Positions 30,681 through 39,288 of a DNA stretch of 64,000 nucleotides are shown in pieces. The translations under genes were made by a program, and so were the position numbers. The notes under the pieces are model-generated. The model had not been told where the DNA came from, made no database searches, and worked only from the letters and a program-made list of their open reading frames with translations. Within the stretch, counting starts at the first letter, position 1. Each line of letters starts with the position of its first letter. Source of the DNA: Alistipes putredinis DSM 17216 (GTDB taxonomy: Bacteria > Bacteroidota > Bacteroidia > Bacteroidales > Rikenellaceae); NCBI RefSeq assembly GCF_000154465.1, contig NZ_DS499577.1, forward strand, positions 1,114,013 to 1,178,012. The letters run 5' to 3'.

Positions 30681-32027
30681 TTAAATGATCTCTTTGGTGA
30701 TGCGCAGCACGTTTTCGGTCTCGGCCGTGAGCCGGTAGCGGTCGTCGATGCGCCGCCCGACGAGCCAGACGATCTCATCCCCGGAAAGCAGTACGAACTG
30801 CCGTGCCTTCTCCGGCAGCGGGACTTTATGGTCGATCAGGTAGTCGCTGACCTTCTTGCGGCCGGACATGCCGTAGGGAATGAACCAGTCCCCCTCCTGC
30901 CAGCGGCGCACCGTGAGCGGGTATTTGAGTTTGTCGGCATCCACCTGGGCGATGTGTTCGGGTACGCCGAAGCCCTGGATATCGTCGATGTCGCGCAGCT
31001 CGAAGTAGAGCACCGAGTTGCCGCAGTAGCAGCGCGGGGCGCCCGCCTCGACCTGCACCTGGCAGGGGTCGTCCGCCGGGATCGGGGTTACCATAATCCG
31101 TCCCCGGTCGATGTACGCCACGTGGGATTTGGAGTAGAACCGCTTGCCCGTGCCGGAGTTCTGTTCCAGCGCCCTGACCAGGGCGTCCGACACGTCGCCT
31201 TTGAACGAATAGGTCGAGTTGAGCAGTTCGAAGATTACGAAATTCAGCGGGAAAGCCCGGTCGATACGGTCGATGTGGATCGTGTCGATCCCGTTTTCGG
31301 TGGTGATGACCTCTTCGCGGATGCGCTGGATGCCGTGGTTGATGAAGAGCTGCGCGTCGGTCAGACGGCCGATGTTCTGACGCATCAGGTCGGTGAACTT
31401 GGGGCTGATCTCCTTGATGCGGGGTACGAGTCCCAGGCGGATCTTGTTGCGCAGGTATTTGGTCGAGCGGTTCGACGAATCTTCCCGGTAGGGAATGTGT
31501 TGTGCTACGGCGTATTCGAGGATGTCCTTGCGCGAAGCGAACATCAGCGGGCGGATCAGCTTCCCGGCATGGGTGGTGATCCCCGTCAGACCCCGCAGGC
31601 CGGTGCCGCGCAACAGGTTGATGAAGAAGGTTTCGATCGAGTCGTCGATGTGGTGGGCGATGGCTACCACCGTGTAACCGTGCTCGCGGCTCAATTCGTC
31701 GAACCAGGCGTAGCGCAGCCGCCGTGCGGCCATTTCCATCGATTCGCCCGTGCGCTCCATCTCGCCTTTGGTGTCGAAGCGTTTGTTGTACCAGGGCACG
31801 CCGTACTTCTCCGCCTCGCGGCGTACGAGTTCCTCGTCCTCTTCGCTCTCCACGCCCCGCAACTGGAAATTGCAGTGGGCCACGCCGACGCGATAGCCGC
31901 TTCGCACGAAGAGCGAGAGCATGACCATCGAGTCCACGCCGCCCGAAACGGTCAGCAGGATGAAATCCTCCGGAGCTGCCAGCTCGTTGCGGCGGATGTA
32001 GCGTTGGAAATTGTCCAGTAGGTTCAT
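30681..32027 (-). CDS. tilS: tRNA(Ile)-lysidine synthase
   Basis: A 448-residue N-type ATP pyrophosphatase. The PP-loop SGGVDS (residues 29-34, in FILLTVSGGVDSMVML) binds ATP; GVAHCNFQLRG and YTVVAIAHHIDDSIETF belong to the catalytic domain, and the C-terminal substrate-binding domains end with LVGRRIDDRYRLT. It converts the wobble C of tRNA-Ile(CAU) to lysidine, so AUA can be read; it is essential. The gene is placed between murB and holA with gaps of 19 and 3 bp. Confidence 0.96.
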   Translation of the reverse strand: MNLLDNFQRYIRRNELAAPEDFILLTVSGGVDSMVMLSLFVRSGYRVGVAHCNFQLRGVESEEDEELVRREAEKYGVPWYNKRFDTKGEMERTGESMEMAARRLRYAWFDELSREHGYTVVAIAHHIDDSIETFFINLLRGTGLRGLTGITTHAGKLIRPLMFASRKDILEYAVAQHIPYREDSSNRSTKYLRNKIRLGLVPRIKEISPKFTDLMRQNIGRLTDAQLFINHGIQRIREEVITTENGIDTIHIDRIDRAFPLNFVIFELLNSTYSFKGDVSDALVRALEQNSGTGKRFYSKSHVAYIDRGRIMVTPIPADDPCQVQVEAGAPRCYCGNSVLYFELRDIDDIQGFGVPEHIAQVDADKLKYPLTVRRWQEGDWFIPYGMSGRKKVSDYLIDHKVPLPEKARQFVLLSGDEIVWLVGRRIDDRYRLTAETENVLRITKEII

Positions 32028-32046
32028 AGGCAGTGCCTTGTCGGTT

Positions 32047-33057
32047 TTATAATATATTGACTTCGGGTTCGATCTCCACGCCGAAGCGTTTCTTTACCTG
32101 TTCCTGCACTTTGCGGGCGAAAGCGACGATCTCCGTACCCGTAGCGCCTCCGAGGTTGATAATCACCAGCGCCTGCCGGGGGTGGATCCCCACGCGTCCT
32201 TCGCTGTGGCCTTTCAGTCCGGCGCGGTCGATCAGCCAGCCTGCGGCCAGCTTGACTTGCGAAGGGTCGGCTGCCGGATAGTGCGGCATATCGGGATAAA
32301 GTGCCGACAAGCGTTCGGCCTCCTCGCGGCCGACGACCGGATTCTTGAAGAAGCTCCCGGCGTTGCCCGTCACCGCAGGGTCGGGCAGCTTGGCCCGGCG
32401 GATCGCACAGACGGCCTCGCGGATGTTGCGCAGCGTGATGCCTCCCCGCGCTTCGACCGCTGCGGCCAAATCCCCGTATTCGAGTCGGGGCCGGGGCGTG
32501 CGGCTCAACGCAAAGCGGACCGAGGTGATGATTACACGTCCCCGCAGGGAGCGTTTGAAGACGCTGTCCCGGTACCCGAACGCGCAGTGTTCTCTGTTCA
32601 GGACGAGCGTGTTGAAGGTCTCCGTGCAGAACATCTCGACGCTTCGGATCGCATCCTTGGCCTCGCAGCCGTAAGCCCCGATATTCTGAACCGGAGCGGC
32701 CCCGACTTTGCCGGGGATGAGCGAGAGGTTTTCCAATCCCCACAGTTCGTGCTGTACGGCCCATTCGACCAGGTCGTCCCACTCGACGCCCGCGTCGGCT
32801 TCGACCGTCACGCAGTCCGGCTGTTCGTCCACGATGCGGATACCCTGTGCCACAGGGGTCAGCAGCGTACCGGGATAGTCTTGCGTGAAGAGGACGTTGT
32901 TGCCTCCTCCGAGGACGTACCACGGATCAGGCATTCCTTTCTCGAAGAGTTCCTGCAAATCTTCCGTCCGGTCGAACTCGATGAGGCGTGCCGCCCGCTG
33001 CGCCACGTGAAAACTGTTGCGCGGGGCGAGTTCGGGATTGTTAAATTCTCGTATCAT
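32047..33057 (-). CDS. murB: UDP-N-acetylenolpyruvoylglucosamine reductase
   Basis: A 336-residue type I MurB, normal length. FAD-binding residues are in VLGGGNNVLFTQDYPGTL (about 50-67) and the substrate/FAD loop LIPGKVGAAPVQNIGAYG; the catalytic serine is in GNAGSFFKNPVVG. It reduces enolpyruvyl-UDP-GlcNAc to UDP-MurNAc with NADPH in the cytoplasm. It is the first gene of the murB-tilS-holA cluster and divergent from the DUF4301 gene. Confidence 0.96.
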   Translation of the reverse strand: MIREFNNPELAPRNSFHVAQRAARLIEFDRTEDLQELFEKGMPDPWYVLGGGNNVLFTQDYPGTLLTPVAQGIRIVDEQPDCVTVEADAGVEWDDLVEWAVQHELWGLENLSLIPGKVGAAPVQNIGAYGCEAKDAIRSVEMFCTETFNTLVLNREHCAFGYRDSVFKRSLRGRVIITSVRFALSRTPRPRLEYGDLAAAVEARGGITLRNIREAVCAIRRAKLPDPAVTGNAGSFFKNPVVGREEAERLSALYPDMPHYPAADPSQVKLAAGWLIDRAGLKGHSEGRVGIHPRQALVIINLGGATGTEIVAFARKVQEQVKKRFGVEIEPEVNIL

Positions 33058-33469
33058 ATTTGCAAAGTTAGGAATTATTTCGTTAATTTGAATGTTTTCG
33101 ACAAGCGAGGGCAGAACGACTTCACTCGCTCTGCCGGACGGAGAAAACAGAGAATGCAGTTCGATGTTTCCGATAAGCGAGGCAGGAGAGGACGACTTTT
33201 TGCCCGGCGGAGAGAACGGGGCCCGCAGTTCGCCGTTTTCGGTCGAGTGGTGCGGGACGTTGTGTCGGGCAGGGAGAACGACCGTTCGACGGTTTCGATC
33301 TATGCGAGTGAGAAGGGAGCTTTTTGTAACAGGCGGGCAGGGCGCCGTGTGCGTGAAGAGAAAAACGGGCGGAGTCGCTGTTTTTTATCGCCCGCTTCGT
33401 CGGGCGTCGGTCGATGTGGCGCCGATCTTGCTGAAAGAGAATGAATGTGACTGATAAACGGTTTCCGAT
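33058..33469. other. GC-rich intergenic leader with degenerate internal repeats
   Basis: About 410 bp between divergent murB and the DUF4301 gene. It contains a degenerate unit of roughly 65 bp that recurs (for example GCAGTTCGATGTTTCCGATA at about 33157 and GCAGTTCGCCGTTTTCGG at about 33222). Short frames across it have no homology. It may hold structured leader sequence for the plus-strand gene. Confidence 0.4.
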
Positions 33470-34915
33470 ATGTTTACGAAAGAGGATTTTGTGCAAATGG
33501 AGGAGCACGGCCTGACGCCGGCGGCTCTCGAAACCCAGTTGAAAAATTTTCGGGAAGGTTTTCCCTTTCTTCCCGTGACGCGGGCCGCTTCGTGCGGCGA
33601 CGGTATTCGGGTGCTGGATGCTGCCGGGATCGAGCAGGCGGCGGCCCGTTACGACCGTGCGAAGGAGTCTTTGCGGGTGGTGAAATTCGTGCCCGCTTCG
33701 GGCGCCGCGACCCGTATGTTCAAGGATTTGTTCGAGTTCGTTCGCGAGGGGCGCCGTACGGCTGTGGTCGGGGAGTTGCTGGCCAACCGCCGCCGCTTCG
33801 CCTTCTGGCCCGAGCTGCGGACGATCATCGGTGACGATGCCGACGAGCTGCGGACGGTCGAAAATATCGTCGCCGAAGGGCTCCGTTACGGGGAAACCCC
33901 GAAGGGACTGGTGTCGTTCCACCGCTATGGGGACGAGGTGCGCAAAGCCGTCGAAGAGCATCTGGTCGAAGGGGCGCAGTACGCCGCCGCCGGGGGCGAG
34001 GTGAAGATTCACTTTACCGTCTCGCCCGAGCATCTGACCCGTTTCGAAGCGTTGCTGGCCGAAAAGATACCGGGTTACGAATCCCGTTTCGGGGTCAAGT
34101 ATCGCATCTCCTTCTCCGTGCAGGACCCTTCGACCGACACGCTGGCCGTGAATCCCGACTGTACGCCTTTCCGACGTGCCGACGGGCGGCTGCTCTTCCG
34201 TCCTGCGGGACACGGGGCGCTGATCGGGAACCTCGGAAAGATCGATGCGGACATAGTCTTCGTTAAAAATATCGACAATGTTACTACCGATGCCCGGCGG
34301 AGCGATACGGTGCTTTATAAAAAAGCGCTGGCCGGAGTATTGCTCGCATTGCAGGAGCGGATTTTCGAATACCTCATGGCCCTCGAAGTGCCGGGTGCCG
34401 AATTGGAGCCTATCGCCGCGTTCATCGAGAATGAACTCTGCGTGAAACTGCCCAAGGACTACGGCACGGCTCTTTTGAGGCAGGTGCTCGACCGCCCGAT
34501 CCGGGTGTGCGGCATGGTGCGCAACGAAGGCGAGCCGGGCGGCGGCCCCTTCTGGGTGGCTGGGGCCGACGGGCTGGAGACGCTCCAGATCGCCGAATCG
34601 AACCAGATCGCTCCCGAAAAGCGGGAGTTGATGCGCTCGGCGACTCATTTCAATCCGGTGGATCTGGTTTGCAGCTTCCGCACCTCGAAAGGCGGTCGTT
34701 TCGATCTGCGGGAGTTCGTCGATCCCGCTACGGGTTTTATCTCCCGCAAGTCGGACGGGGGCCGCGAGCTGCTCGCGCAGGAACTGCCCGGTCTTTGGAA
34801 CGGTGCCATGGCCCGGTGGAATACGGTCTTCGTCGAAGTCCCCATCACGACTTTTTCGCCCGTAAAGGTAGTCACCGATCTGCTGCGTCCCGAACATCAG
34901 GGCGATGAATTTTGA
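33470..34915 (+). CDS. DUF4301 family protein
   Basis: A 481-residue cytoplasmic protein of the Bacteroidetes DUF4301 family. A glycine/alanine-rich loop VVKFVPASGAATRMFKDLFEF near residues 71-90 resembles the nucleotide-binding loop of sugar nucleotidyltransferases, and HFTVSPEH and FRPAGHGALIGNL lie at positions expected in such enzymes. This suggests a UDP-sugar pyrophosphorylase-like fold, but no reaction is established that I know of. It is alone between a long leader and a strong terminator. The family call is fairly sure, the function is not. Confidence 0.85.
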   Translation: MFTKEDFVQMEEHGLTPAALETQLKNFREGFPFLPVTRAASCGDGIRVLDAAGIEQAAARYDRAKESLRVVKFVPASGAATRMFKDLFEFVREGRRTAVVGELLANRRRFAFWPELRTIIGDDADELRTVENIVAEGLRYGETPKGLVSFHRYGDEVRKAVEEHLVEGAQYAAAGGEVKIHFTVSPEHLTRFEALLAEKIPGYESRFGVKYRISFSVQDPSTDTLAVNPDCTPFRRADGRLLFRPAGHGALIGNLGKIDADIVFVKNIDNVTTDARRSDTVLYKKALAGVLLALQERIFEYLMALEVPGAELEPIAAFIENELCVKLPKDYGTALLRQVLDRPIRVCGMVRNEGEPGGGPFWVAGADGLETLQIAESNQIAPEKRELMRSATHFNPVDLVCSFRTSKGGRFDLREFVDPATGFISRKSDGGRELLAQELPGLWNGAMARWNTVFVEVPITTFSPVKVVTDLLRPEHQGDEF

Positions 34916-34925
34916 ATAAGCCATT

Positions 34926-34961
34926 GCTCCCTTCGGATTTTCATTCGGAGGGAGCTTTTTT
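34926..34961 (+). terminator. terminator after the DUF4301 gene
   Basis: Stem GCTCCCTTCGGA/TTCGGAGGGAGC with a short loop and T6 on the plus strand, 11 bp after the stop codon. Confidence 0.9.
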
Positions 34962-34999
34962 CGAGATGAAGACGTTGGTTGTCCCAAACGATTGAAAAA

Positions 35000-35638
35000 A
35001 TGCAATCGAAAAATATAAAAAACAAATTGAATAACATTTTCAGTGTTATTTTTCTGCTATTCGGATTAGCGGCTTGCTCAGATGATCGTTACCAAACACA
35101 AAATGTAACCCATTTAGTAATCGATTCTTTCGAAGATTTTGCAAAGGACAGCGATACCGTAAGTATTCGGTCCATAACCCTATCCTTGGCCGATAAACGA
35201 TTTTACGCCGAATTCGAACATTCGGATATCGAGATTAATTACGAAGTAAATGTTCGTAATAATAGTGCGGACACAGTTCGTATCAATCTCCCGGATTCTT
35301 CGAATTATGCTACATATCTAAATAATCGTGTCGGGTGGTTGAGTGGATGGAATAAAAATGAGCTTGAAATTCTACCATGTCGATCAAATACTATTTGTAT
35401 TACCAATATCGGCATGTTTGGTGCGTTATATCGTTGGGAAAAATTATTTCCTCCAAAACACGATTACACTTTTGATATGCTAAAAATCCTTCCCGATGTA
35501 AAAGTATATTACAATGGACAGCTTGTATTGCCATCGAAAGAAATAGAAATTTTTACAAGCGACTACAAAGATCCGTGGATATATAAAGTGCTTAAAAAAA
35601 TATCAGGAGAACCATATGCTATTGATTTTTCTAATTAG
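35000..35638 (+). CDS. AT-rich orphan lipoprotein
   Basis: A 212-residue predicted lipoprotein with signal MQSKNIKNKLNNIFSVIF and lipobox LAAC. The ATG at 35000 gives the signal peptide; an upstream start adds only MSQTIEK. The mature part is beta-rich and asparagine-rich (IEINYEVNVRNNSADTVRIN) and ends YKVLKKISGEPYAIDFSN. I do not recognise the family. It is strongly AT-rich compared with both neighbours and stands alone between the DUF4301 terminator and the V-ATPase leader, which suggests lateral acquisition of a single gene. Confidence 0.7.
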   Translation: MQSKNIKNKLNNIFSVIFLLFGLAACSDDRYQTQNVTHLVIDSFEDFAKDSDTVSIRSITLSLADKRFYAEFEHSDIEINYEVNVRNNSADTVRINLPDSSNYATYLNNRVGWLSGWNKNELEILPCRSNTICITNIGMFGALYRWEKLFPPKHDYTFDMLKILPDVKVYYNGQLVLPSKEIEIFTSDYKDPWIYKVLKKISGEPYAIDFSN

Positions 35639-36046
35639 ATAAAAACTAATGTGATTGATCGATTGTTGAAATCGAAACTCAAAGACAATATTTTATGGTT
35701 CGATCCGAAAAAAAATGCGCCGAATATGCGTGGGTTAAAATGGATTTTATATATTTGTAGGAACTAATTCGGAGGAGTGTGATTTCGGGAACAGTTCCGA
35801 TGTTTCCGGTCGGAGTCGGGGAGAGATCGCTTGCGATCGAGTCTCGGATGGAGGTGAGGAAGAGAAAGATTCCGGTGATCCCGGATCGAATGCCTGCGGT
35901 CGGATTTGCCGGCGGGGAAAGCGGTGCTGTATGCCGTGCGTTTCGGTCGGCGGGGTCGGTGCGGGGCCGGGCTGCATCCCGGAATCCGTGACGCGAGGTC
36001 ATGGAGTGACGAATAAGAAATTCAAATATAATAAACATAAATTCTT
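35639..36046 (+). promoter_or_regulatory. leader and promoter region of the V-type ATPase operon
   Basis: About 410 bp. The -7 box TATATTTG at 35750-35757 fits the consensus, without a TTTG at -33. It predicts a leader of about 285 nt, GC-rich and hairpin-rich (for example GATCGCttGCGATC near 35828), ending in AT-rich sequence before the ATG. A segment near 35782-35820 resembles parts of the leaders before clpX and the DUF4301 gene. Confidence 0.45.
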
Positions 36047-36661
36047 ATGGAAAACAAACTTCAACAGTTAACCCAGAAGCTCTACGACGAGGGACTGGAG
36101 AAAGGCCGTGCCGAGGCGGAACGTCTGGTGGCCGAAGCGAAGACCAATGCGGCCAAGATCGTGAAGGAGGCCGAGGCGCAGGCTGCGAAGATCCTCGCCG
36201 AAGCCAATACCAAAGCACAGGACGTGGAGAAGAACGCGATGACCGAAATTTCGCTCGCGGGCAAGCAGGCCCTCTCGAAGATCAAAGCCGAGATCAGCTC
36301 CATGATTATCGCCAAGAGCACCGCTCCCGCCGTGAAAGCCGCGACGCTCGATCCCGAATTCGTAAAGCAGATGCTGCTTACCGTCGCCAAGAACTGGAGC
36401 GGCGCCGATTCGTCGAAGAACCAGTTGAAGGCCCTGCTGCCGGAGGCGGAACAGAAGGCGTTCGAAGCGACGTTCGAAGCCGCTGCGAAGGAGCTGCTGG
36501 CCGCAGGCGTCGAGGTGGGTTATTCGAAGGAGGTCAGGACGGGATTCAAGGTGGGTGCCAAAGACGGCGGCTACTACATTTCGTTTTCGGACCAGGATTT
36601 CGACGCTCTGTTGAAGGAGTACCTGCGCGACAAGGTCTATAAAATGCTGTATAACGCTTAA
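36047..36661 (+). CDS. atpE: V-type ATP synthase subunit E
   Basis: A 204-residue peripheral stalk subunit. Residues about 1-80 form a long Ala/Lys/Glu-rich helix (AERLVAEAKTNAAKIVKEAE) and the C-terminal half is the globular domain that contacts subunit B (VGYSKEVRTGFKVGAKDGGY). It is the first gene of the operon E-DUF2764-A-B-D-I-K. It helps hold the catalytic head still while the rotor turns. Assignment rests on both sequence and position. Confidence 0.92.
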   Translation: MENKLQQLTQKLYDEGLEKGRAEAERLVAEAKTNAAKIVKEAEAQAAKILAEANTKAQDVEKNAMTEISLAGKQALSKIKAEISSMIIAKSTAPAVKAATLDPEFVKQMLLTVAKNWSGADSSKNQLKALLPEAEQKAFEATFEAAAKELLAAGVEVGYSKEVRTGFKVGAKDGGYYISFSDQDFDALLKEYLRDKVYKMLYNA

Positions 36662-36671
36662 GCCGGGCGCC

Positions 36672-37514
36672 ATGTTCGACAAGAATTACTACTGTTTGGT
36701 AGCCGGATTGCGGGAGTATTCGCTCGATGCCGATACCAAGGGCTTCAATGCCCGGGCGATCATCGAGGAGATTCTCGAAGGGGTTTCCGCCCGCGATGCA
36801 CGTTGCGTGCGTCTGCTTTACGGTTACTACGACTGCGAGAACCTGGTTAATTTCCGCAAGGGACGCGCGGCGCACAACCCGCTGGGCAACCTCTCGCGGG
36901 AAGAGATCGAGGAGCAGACCAAGAACCCCGACCGGCTTCCGGCGCGTATGGCGACCGTGGTCCGTTCCTATTCGGCCATCGTCGATGAAGATGCCGACAA
37001 CGAGGACGGGATCGACACCGACCGATCGTTCGAGAACGCTCTTTTCTCGGCCTACTACGACGAGTGCGCCCACTCCAAGAGCCGTTTCCTGCGCCAGTGG
37101 GCCGATTTCGACCGCAACCTGCGCAACATCTCTGCCGCCGTCGTAGCCCGCGTTACGGGACGTTCGGCCGAGCAGTCTGTCGTGGGCGGGGATGAAACTT
37201 CGCAGCAGCTCAAACGCTCGTCGGCCGCCGATTTCGGCTTGCGGGGCGACGTTCCCTACCTGGAGGCGGTGATCGCCGCCGTGAACGACGAAACCAACCT
37301 GGTGGAGAAGGAGCGCAAGATCGACGCGATCCGCTGGAACCAGGCCGAGGAGCTTTCCACTTTCGATTATTTCGACATCAACGCGCTGCTGGCTTACCTG
37401 GTGAAGGTGAACATCGTGGCGCGCTGGACCCGTTTGGACGACAAGCAGGGGCGCGAAATGCTGCATCGCCTGATGACCAGTCTGGACGGCAAGGATTTGA
37501 TCAATAAACAATAA
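36672..37514 (+). CDS. DUF2764 family protein of the V-type ATPase operon
   Basis: A 280-residue, mainly helical soluble protein starting MFDKNYYCLVAGLREYSLDADTK. DUF2764 proteins occur in this exact place of the V-type ATPase operons of Bacteroidetes and of similar operons of spirochaetes and chlamydiae, where no recognisable subunit C is encoded. Its size is compatible with the funnel-shaped subunit C that connects the central rotor to the membrane ring, and RFLRQWADFDRNLRNISAAV is a plausible helical piece. That equivalence is inference. It starts 10 bp after subunit E and 8 bp before subunit A. Confidence 0.88.
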   Translation: MFDKNYYCLVAGLREYSLDADTKGFNARAIIEEILEGVSARDARCVRLLYGYYDCENLVNFRKGRAAHNPLGNLSREEIEEQTKNPDRLPARMATVVRSYSAIVDEDADNEDGIDTDRSFENALFSAYYDECAHSKSRFLRQWADFDRNLRNISAAVVARVTGRSAEQSVVGGDETSQQLKRSSAADFGLRGDVPYLEAVIAAVNDETNLVEKERKIDAIRWNQAEELSTFDYFDINALLAYLVKVNIVARWTRLDDKQGREMLHRLMTSLDGKDLINKQ

Positions 37515-37522
37515 AACAGATA

Positions 37523-39280
37523 ATGAAAACAACAGGACGAGTAAACGGTATCATCTCGAACATCGTGATCGTGAAGGCGGACGGCCCTGTCGGCCAGAAC
37601 GAAATCTGTCACGTTTACTGCGGGGATACCAAGATGATGGCCGAGGTCATCAAGGTCGTGGGCGACAATGCCTACGTGCAGGTTTTCGACTCGACCCGCG
37701 GACTGAAGATCGGCGAAAAGGTCGAATTCGAGGGTCACATGCTGGAAGCGACGCTCGCTCCCGGTCTTCTTTCGCGCAACTACGACGGTCTGCAGAACGA
37801 CCTGGAGAAGATGGACGGTCTGTTCATCGCGCGCGGTTCGATCACCGACCCTATCGACTTCGAGAAGAAGTGGGAGTTCAAGCCGCTGGCCAAGCCCGGC
37901 GACAAGGTTTCGGCCGCGTCGTGGCTGGGGCAGGTCAAGGAGGAGTGGGTCGAGCACAAGATCATGGTACCCTTCACGATGGAGGGAACCTATACGGTCA
38001 AGAGCGTCGTGCCCGCCGGAGAGTACAAGGTTACGGACACGATTGCCGTCATCACCGATGCCGACGGCCGGGATCACGATATTACGATGGTGCAGCGGTG
38101 GCCTGTGAAGCAGGCCGTGCGCTGTTACCGGGAGAAGCCGCGTCCCTCGCGCGTCATGGAGACGGGCGTGCGGGCCATCGACACTTTCAACCCGCTGGCC
38201 GAGGGCGGTACGGGCTTCATCCCCGGACCTTTCGGTGCGGGCAAGACGGTGCTCCAGCATGCGATTTCGAAGCAGGCCGATGCCGACGTAATTATCATCG
38301 TGGCCTGCGGCGAGCGTGCCAACGAGGTGGTCGAGATTTTCAAAGAGTTCCCCGAGCTGGTCGATCCCCGCACGGGCCACAAGCTCATGGAACGTACCAT
38401 CATCATCTGCAATACTTCGAACATGCCCGTCGCGGCGCGTGAGGCGTCCGTTTATACGGGTATGACCATCGGCGAGTACTACCGTTCGATGGGCCTCAAG
38501 GTGCTCGTTATGGCCGACTCGACTTCGCGCTGGGCGCAGGCGCTGCGCGAGATGTCCAACCGTCTGGAGGAGCTTCCGGGTCAGGACGCCTTCCCGGTCG
38601 ATCTTTCGGCGATTATTTCGAACTTCTATGCGCGGGCCGGCCTGGTGAAACTCAACAACGGTAAGACGGGTTCGGTGACCTTCCTGGGTACGGTGTCGCC
38701 TGCGGGCGGTAACCTCAAGGAGCCGGTGACCGAATCGACGAAGAAGGCAGCCCGCTGTTTCTACGCCCTTTCGCAGGGCCGCGCCGACTCGAAGCGTTAC
38801 CCGGCTATCGACCCGCTGGAGTCCTACTCGAAATACCTCGAATATCCCGAAATCGAGGAGTACCTCGACGGCCGTATCGAAAAGGGCTGGGTGGAGAAGG
38901 TCTATGCGGGCAAGACGCTCGTGCAGCGCGGCAAGGAGGCCAACGACCAGATCAACATCCTGGGCGACGACGGCGTGCCGGTGGAGTACCACGAACGATT
39001 CTGGAAATCGGAGCTGATCGACTTCGTGATCCTGCAGCAGGATGCTTTCGACGAGATCGACGCCAACTGCCCGATCGAACGCCAGAAGATGATGTACGAG
39101 ATGGTGCTCGACATCTGCGACCGGGAGTTCGCGTTCGCCGGATTCGAGGAGTGCGCTTCGTTCTTCAAGGGCCTGATCAACCTCTTCCGTCAGATGAACT
39201 ATTCGGAGTGGAAATCGGAGAAATTCGAGGACTACCGCCGTCAGATCGAGAAAACAGTGAGTGAAAAAGAATCCAAATAA
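37523..39280 (+). CDS. atpA: V-type ATP synthase subunit A (catalytic)
   Basis: A 585-residue catalytic subunit, normal length. The Walker A is GPFGAGKTVLQH (about residue 234), followed by IIIVACGERANEVVEIF, the arginine/serine-rich SMADSTSRWAQALRE-like segment (VMADSTSRWAQALREMS) and DAFPVDLSAIISNFYARAG. The non-homologous A-specific insertion of V-type enzymes occupies about residues 110-200. It binds and hydrolyses or forms ATP at the A/B interface. Position follows DUF2764 with 8-bp spacing. Confidence 0.97.
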   Translation: MKTTGRVNGIISNIVIVKADGPVGQNEICHVYCGDTKMMAEVIKVVGDNAYVQVFDSTRGLKIGEKVEFEGHMLEATLAPGLLSRNYDGLQNDLEKMDGLFIARGSITDPIDFEKKWEFKPLAKPGDKVSAASWLGQVKEEWVEHKIMVPFTMEGTYTVKSVVPAGEYKVTDTIAVITDADGRDHDITMVQRWPVKQAVRCYREKPRPSRVMETGVRAIDTFNPLAEGGTGFIPGPFGAGKTVLQHAISKQADADVIIIVACGERANEVVEIFKEFPELVDPRTGHKLMERTIIICNTSNMPVAAREASVYTGMTIGEYYRSMGLKVLVMADSTSRWAQALREMSNRLEELPGQDAFPVDLSAIISNFYARAGLVKLNNGKTGSVTFLGTVSPAGGNLKEPVTESTKKAARCFYALSQGRADSKRYPAIDPLESYSKYLEYPEIEEYLDGRIEKGWVEKVYAGKTLVQRGKEANDQINILGDDGVPVEYHERFWKSELIDFVILQQDAFDEIDANCPIERQKMMYEMVLDICDREFAFAGFEECASFFKGLINLFRQMNYSEWKSEKFEDYRRQIEKTVSEKESK

Positions 39281-39288
39281 GGCGCGGT

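Noticed and set aside
32024..32923. 299-codon minus-strand frame inside murB
   Set aside because: Out-of-frame shadow of murB with Arg/Gly-rich text; murB motifs are in the other frame.
33092..33454. 120-codon plus-strand frame upstream of the DUF4301 gene
   Set aside because: Composition follows the degenerate repeats of the leader and the text is low-complexity; looks fortuitous.
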